DNA from: Frankia alni
GTDB taxonomy: Bacteria > Actinomycetota > Actinomycetes > Frankiales > Frankiaceae
Assembly (NCBI GenBank): GCA_026225295.1
Contig: JAMFSN010000309.1
Coordinates: forward strand, 1 to 64,000
DNA: 64,000 nucleotides
Direction: 5' to 3'
Positions within the stretch are counted from its first letter, which is position 1. The number at the start of each line of letters is the position of its first letter. The notes under the pieces are model-generated. The model did not search any database. It saw only the letters and a list, made by a program, of their open reading frames with translations, and was not told the DNA's origin. Positions 60,213-64,000 of the stretch are shown piece after piece. Made by a program: the position numbers and the translations under genes.

Positions 60213-61369
60213 TTCCCTGTGCGGTCGTCGGCGTCGGCCAGACCCACCACAAGTCGCGGCGACGCGACGTGTCCTTCGGTGGTCTGGTGCGGGAGGCCGT
60301 GTTCCGGGCCCTCGACGACGCCCGGATGACCATGGCCGACATCGACGCGGTCGTCCTCGGCAAGGCGCCGGACCTGTTCGAGGGAGTGATGAAGCCGGAG
60401 CTGTACCTCTCGGATGCTCTCGGCGCGGTGGGCAAGCCCATGTTCAGGGTTCACACGGCCGGCTCCGTGGGGGGGACGACCGGGCTGGTCGCGGCCTCGC
60501 ACGTGCGGGCCGGTAAGCACCGCACCGTGCTCGCCGTCGCCTTCGAGAAGCAGTCCGAGGGCAATGCCCAGTTCGCCCTGGGCAGCGGGCGGGGCGCCTC
60601 GCTGGGGGCCGGCGGCTCGTTCGCTCCCTTCGTCCGCGCCTACATCCAGCGCAGCGGCGCGCCGGAGCACATCGGGTGGACGGTTGCGGTCAAGGACCGC
60701 CTCAACGCGCTGAAGAACCCCTACGCCCACCTGAAGATCGAGGACATCTCGATCGAGAAGGTGCGGAACTCCCCCATGATGTGGGACCCGATCCGGTATC
60801 TGGAATCCTGCCCGTCGTCCGACGGCGCCTGCGCGGTGGTCATCACCGACGCGGACGGTGCCCAGGCCGCCACGGCCGCCGGCCGTCCGCCGGCCTGGAT
60901 CCTGGGCATGTCGTCGCGCAGCGAAGCGGGCAGCTTCCCGGGCCGTGACCCGGTCCGACCGCGGGCGGGCCTGCAGTGCGCCGAGGACGTGTACCAGGAA
61001 GCCGGCATCACGAACCCGCGTGAGCAGATCGACATGGCCGAGCTGTACGTGCCGTTCTCCTGGCACGAACCGATCTGGCTGGAAGCCCACCATCTCGCCG
61101 ACGAGGGCGAGGGCTGGAAGATGATCGACGACGGCCAGACCGAGATCGGCGGCTCGTTTCCGGTCAACTGCTCCGGTGGTGTGCTGTCGACCAACCCGAT
61201 CGGGGCCTCGGGCCTGCTGCGTTTCGCCGAGGCGGCCAACCAGGTCCGCGGCGCCGCCGGCGACCACCAGGTCGACGGCGCCCAGGTCGCCCTGGCCATG
61301 GCCTACGGCGCCCAGAGCCAGTACTTCTCCATGTGGATCGTCGCCAACCGCCTGCAGCCTTTCGGCTAG
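60209..61369 (+). CDS. Thiolase-like protein lacking the nucleophilic Cys (b)
   Basis: A 386-residue thiolase-fold protein. It has 'CAVVGVGQTHHKSRRRDVSF', 'FRVHTAGSVGGTTGLVAASH' where a thiolase has its Cys, 'AFEKQSEGNAQFALGSGRGA' and 'NCSGGVLSTNPIGASGLLRF'. ATG 60209 overlaps the upstream stop by 4 nt. This sequence type is found in actinobacterial steroid and lipid clusters. Together with the preceding two genes it probably forms a heteromeric C-C lyase. Confidence 0.83.
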   Translation: MIPCAVVGVGQTHHKSRRRDVSFGGLVREAVFRALDDARMTMADIDAVVLGKAPDLFEGVMKPELYLSDALGAVGKPMFRVHTAGSVGGTTGLVAASHVRAGKHRTVLAVAFEKQSEGNAQFALGSGRGASLGAGGSFAPFVRAYIQRSGAPEHIGWTVAVKDRLNALKNPYAHLKIEDISIEKVRNSPMMWDPIRYLESCPSSDGACAVVITDADGAQAATAAGRPPAWILGMSSRSEAGSFPGRDPVRPRAGLQCAEDVYQEAGITNPREQIDMAELYVPFSWHEPIWLEAHHLADEGEGWKMIDDGQTEIGGSFPVNCSGGVLSTNPIGASGLLRFAEAANQVRGAAGDHQVDGAQVALAMAYGAQSQYFSMWIVANRLQPFG

Positions 61370-61423
61370 GAAACCTGAGATGAGAGGCTTGATGTCTACG
61401 CCCAAACGCTCTTCGAGGTGCCG

Positions 61424-63097
61424 ATGACCGTTCAGAGGACCAGCGGCCACAACCTTGCCGCGGTGAGCGAAGCGGTTGCCGAAGGAGTCCCCGATCGAAC
61501 CGCCATCGTGTTCCGCGACCGGCGCTTCACCCACGCACAGTTGGCCGCCCGCACCCGGCAGCTCGCCCACGCCCTGCACGATCGTGGCCTCGGCGCGCGA
61601 CCGGAGGGGCGTCGCGGCCTCGCGCCGCACGAATCCCACCAGGACCATCTCGCCATCTACGCCTACAACGGCAATGAGTACCTCGAGGCGATGATCGGGG
61701 CCTTCAAGGCGCGCGTCGTCCCGGTGAACGTGAACTACCGGTACGTCGCCGAGGAACTGCTCTACGTCCTCGCGAACAGCGCCGCGAAAGGGATCGTCTA
61801 CCAGTCGGCGTTCGCTCCGACGCTGGCCGAGGTGCTGCCCGATCTGCCGGCGGCGCGGGTTCTGCTGCAGGTGGACGACGGCTCCGGCGCCGAGCTGCTC
61901 CCCGGCGCCGAGTGGTACGAGGAGGCACTCGCCGACGCCCCGACCACCCTTCCGGAATGGGCGACGGAATGGTCGCCGCACGACCGCTACCTCGTCTACA
62001 CCGGTGGCACCACCGGGCTACCCAAGGGCGTGCTGTGGCGTCACGGCGACGCCCACCGCACGGCGATGGGTGGGCGCAATCCCCTGACCCGGCAACCATG
62101 GGAAACGCTACCGGAGCTCACCGCGTTCGCGGCGACGAACCCGGCACCGCACGTGGCGTTGGCGGCGTCTCCGTACATGCACGGCGCTGGTCACTGGACG
62201 GCCTTTCTCGCCCTGAACCAGGGCGGGACGGTGGTGATCCAGGACAATGTCGAGCGCCTCGATCCGGCCGATCTGTGCTCCGTGATCGATCGGGAGCAGG
62301 TGACCTACCTGCAGATAATCGGCGACGCGTTCGCCCGTCCGATCGCCGACGAAATGGAGCGGGCCGGCTATGACCTGTCGTCCCTGCGCACCATCCAGTC
62401 CGGCGGCGCGGCCCTGACGTCAACGGTGACGGCCCGACTCCTCGCGCGCCTGCCCACGGCGAGGCTCGTCGAGAGCCTCGGCTCGTCGGAGGGCGGCGGT
62501 CAGGCCCTGCAGGTGATCACGGCCGGCGGAACGAATACAGCCGGGGCCTTTTCTCCCACCGAGGGATCGGTGGTCGTGGCCGCCAACTTCGAGCGGGTGC
62601 TCAGCCCGGGCGAAGACGAGATCGGGTGGCTGACCAAGCGCGGCGACATCCCGCTCGGGTATCTCGGTGATCCGGACCGGACGGCTCGCACCTTCCCCAC
62701 CATCGCCGGCGAGCGGATGGTGGTCCCCGGCGACCGGGCCCAGTGGCTCGCCGACGGCACCATCAGACTCCTCGGCCGCGACTCGGCGACCGTCAACTCG
62801 GGTGGGGAGAAGATCTTCACCGAGGAGGTGGCGGCCGCGATCATCGCGCATCCCGATGTCTCCGACGTCGTGGTCGCTTCACGGCCATCGGAGCGGTGGG
62901 GCCAGGAGGTCGTGGCGATCGTGGCGCTGCGCGACGGCGCCCGCGCGTCGCGGGACGATCTCGCCGAGGAAGCCGCCCGGCACGTCGCCCGTTACAAGCT
63001 GCCGAAGGCCTGGGTGTTCGTCGATGCCATCCAGCACACGAGTATCGGGAAGGCTGACCACCGCTGGGCCGCGAAGGTGGCCGCGACCGCGAGCTGA
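61424..63097 (+). CDS. FadD19-like acyl-CoA synthetase
   Basis: A 557-residue ligase with 'YLVYTGGTTGLPKGVLWRHG', 'SLGSSEGGGQALQVI', 'IPLGYLGDPDRTARTFPTI', 'ATVNSGGEKIFTEEVAAAI' and the end 'TSIGKADHRWAAK'. 'LWRH' after the ATP loop and 'GKADHRWA' are shared with FadD17/FadD19, ligases for steroid side-chain acids in mycobacteria. ATG 61424 (GTG 61418 also possible) lies after CGAGG. Last gene of the P450 operon. Confidence 0.88.
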   Translation: MTVQRTSGHNLAAVSEAVAEGVPDRTAIVFRDRRFTHAQLAARTRQLAHALHDRGLGARPEGRRGLAPHESHQDHLAIYAYNGNEYLEAMIGAFKARVVPVNVNYRYVAEELLYVLANSAAKGIVYQSAFAPTLAEVLPDLPAARVLLQVDDGSGAELLPGAEWYEEALADAPTTLPEWATEWSPHDRYLVYTGGTTGLPKGVLWRHGDAHRTAMGGRNPLTRQPWETLPELTAFAATNPAPHVALAASPYMHGAGHWTAFLALNQGGTVVIQDNVERLDPADLCSVIDREQVTYLQIIGDAFARPIADEMERAGYDLSSLRTIQSGGAALTSTVTARLLARLPTARLVESLGSSEGGGQALQVITAGGTNTAGAFSPTEGSVVVAANFERVLSPGEDEIGWLTKRGDIPLGYLGDPDRTARTFPTIAGERMVVPGDRAQWLADGTIRLLGRDSATVNSGGEKIFTEEVAAAIIAHPDVSDVVVASRPSERWGQEVVAIVALRDGARASRDDLAEEAARHVARYKLPKAWVFVDAIQHTSIGKADHRWAAKVAATAS

Positions 63098-63124
63098 CGA
63101 ATCCCCGCCGGGCCCGAGCCGGTC

Positions 63125-64000
63125 CTAGGACAGCTGCTCGGCCGCTTCCCGGGCGATCGAGGCGAGTAGCCGCGTCTTGGCCTCGAGTTGGCGGGCCCGG
63201 TCGGGGTCGGTGCCGGCGACCCTGACCCGCGCCCCGGCCATGATCACCGCCATCTTGAGGGTGGCCAGGGCCACGTAGAAGCTGATGTCGTCGAGATCGC
63301 GCTTACTGGCCCGCGCGTAGCGCTCGAGCAGTTCGTCGGTGGTTCCGAAGCCGGGATTCGACCGGTGGGCCTGGGTGCCGGTCCAGATCGACTCGGCGAT
63401 CTCGCCCCAGTACAGGACGAGCAGACCGACATCGGCGAGCGGGTCGCCCAGCGTCGACAGTTCCCAGTCCAGGACGCCGGCCATGGTGGTCGCCGGGTCC
63501 CGGCGGAAGATCGTGTTGTTGAACGAATAGTCGCCGTGCACGATGGCCGGCGCGCTCTGAGCCGGGAGGGAGGATCCCAGCCGCCGGACCGTTTCGTCGA
63601 TGTCGGGGACCTCGGCGAACCGGGTCGCCTCCCACTGCCGGGTCCACCGGCGGACCTGCCGTTCGAGGAAACCCGCGGGGCGCCCGAACGTCTCCAGACC
63701 GACCGCGGCCGGGTCGACGGCGTGCAGCGCGGCCAGGACGTCGATGAGTTCGTCGGTGCAGGCCCGGGCCTGCACCGCGTCGAGATGGGTGACGTCGTCG
63801 GCCGACCGGAACACGATGCCGTCGAGCCGGTCCATCAGGTAGAACGGCGTCCCCAGCACGCTGGGGTCAGCACACGTGCGGATCACCCGCGGGACGGGAA
63901 CGTCGGTGGCGCCCAGCGCCTGCAGCACCGTCCATTCCCGCTCCATGTCATTCGACGTGGCGGTGACGAACGCCGGCGGGCGACGCAGGATCCAGTCGTC
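63125..64000 (-). CDS. APH-family phosphotransferase 3, partial at right edge
   Basis: A kinase-fold protein open to the window edge. The frame continues past the internal ATG at 63946 with 'DDWILRRPPAFVTATSNDME', the typical glycine-loop-proximal strand, so the true start is outside. Catalytic loop 'IVHGDYSFNNTIF' and metal motif 'VLDWELSTLGDPLADVG' match the LvaA/ACAD10-kinase group more closely than the other two in this window. Convergent with the FadD19-like gene (27-nt gap). Confidence 0.88.
   Translation of the reverse strand, partial: DDWILRRPPAFVTATSNDMEREWTVLQALGATDVPVPRVIRTCADPSVLGTPFYLMDRLDGIVFRSADDVTHLDAVQARACTDELIDVLAALHAVDPAAVGLETFGRPAGFLERQVRRWTRQWEATRFAEVPDIDETVRRLGSSLPAQSAPAIVHGDYSFNNTIFRRDPATTMAGVLDWELSTLGDPLADVGLLVLYWGEIAESIWTGTQAHRSNPGFGTTDELLERYARASKRDLDDISFYVALATLKMAVIMAGARVRVAGTDPDRARQLEAKTRLLASIAREAAEQLS

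Noticed and set aside
1-64000. Mobile elements, CRISPR arrays, tRNA or rRNA genes
   Set aside because: No transposase or integrase motif, no regularly spaced repeat array and no tRNA-like cloverleaf or conserved rRNA segment was recognised by eye; a covariance-model scan was not possible.

Overview
The window is high-GC DNA with the style of a soil or plant-associated actinomycete. It has frequent GTG starts, 4-nt ATGA/GTGA overlaps between genes, F420-type oxidoreductases (LLM and Ddn families), and many TetR, CaiB, FadE, FadD and P450 genes. A Frankia- or Cryptosporangium-like lineage would fit, but this is an inference. No rRNA, tRNA, CRISPR array, transposase or phage gene was seen. It reads as a chromosomal catabolic island for acyl-CoA chemistry, probably uptake and degradation of steroid- or terpenoid-like carboxylic acids or other large hydrophobic acids.

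Layout. 1-1362: a 5'-truncated alpha/beta-hydrolase relic and about 1 kb without genes, ending in a good promoter. 1363-7484: a branched-chain-amino-acid-type (Liv) ABC transporter with two lipoprotein binding proteins, one polypeptide fusing both permeases and one ATPase, and a separate second ATPase. 7404-8201: a TetR repressor, divergent from two amidohydrolases (8318-11282). 11345-19034 (minus): tyrosine phosphatase, acyl-CoA ligase, two APH-type kinases, LLM oxidoreductase, cupin and a third binding protein. 19308-28517 (plus): an operon of CaiB, DUF35, thiolase-like protein, aldehyde dehydrogenase, amidohydrolase, [3Fe-4S] ferredoxin, SDR, P450, Ddn-like protein and TetR. 28578-30060: a small HTH gene and a gene graveyard. 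30061-35430: a paralogue of the second binding protein, then a very large protein with two complete TM-sensor-TM-PAS-GGDEF units. 35626-40189 (minus): thiolase, CaiB, TetR, amidohydrolase. 40296-49678: three adjacent acyl-CoA dehydrogenase pairs with an acyl-CoA ligase and an enoyl-CoA hydratase. 49818-51642: SMP-30 lactonase and TetR. 51713-63097 (plus): CYP142-like P450, enoyl-CoA hydratase, Rieske oxygenase, acyl-CoA ligase, aldehyde dehydrogenase, DUF35 protein, two thiolase-like proteins and a FadD19-like ligase. 63125-64000: an APH-type kinase cut by the right edge.

How it may work together (inference). Binding proteins and the Liv-type pump import the acid. P450s, a Rieske enzyme and aldehyde dehydrogenases oxidise a terminal carbon. 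FadD-type ligases and CaiB transferases make CoA esters. Paired FadE dehydrogenases, hydratases and thiolase-like/DUF35 aldolases then shorten the chain. Four TetR proteins and several palindromes suggest induction by CoA esters or free acids.

The least ordinary signals are: (i) TCGA-type hexamer-phased arrays that recur in the intergenic regions; (ii) the tandem PAS-GGDEF protein with two intact active sites and two I-sites; (iii) the LivH-LivM-LivG fusion; (iv) an apparent CTG start and a probable leaderless start on two FadE genes; (v) three thiolase-fold proteins lacking the nucleophilic cysteine, all next to or near DUF35 genes; (vi) several decayed relics of the same gene families.
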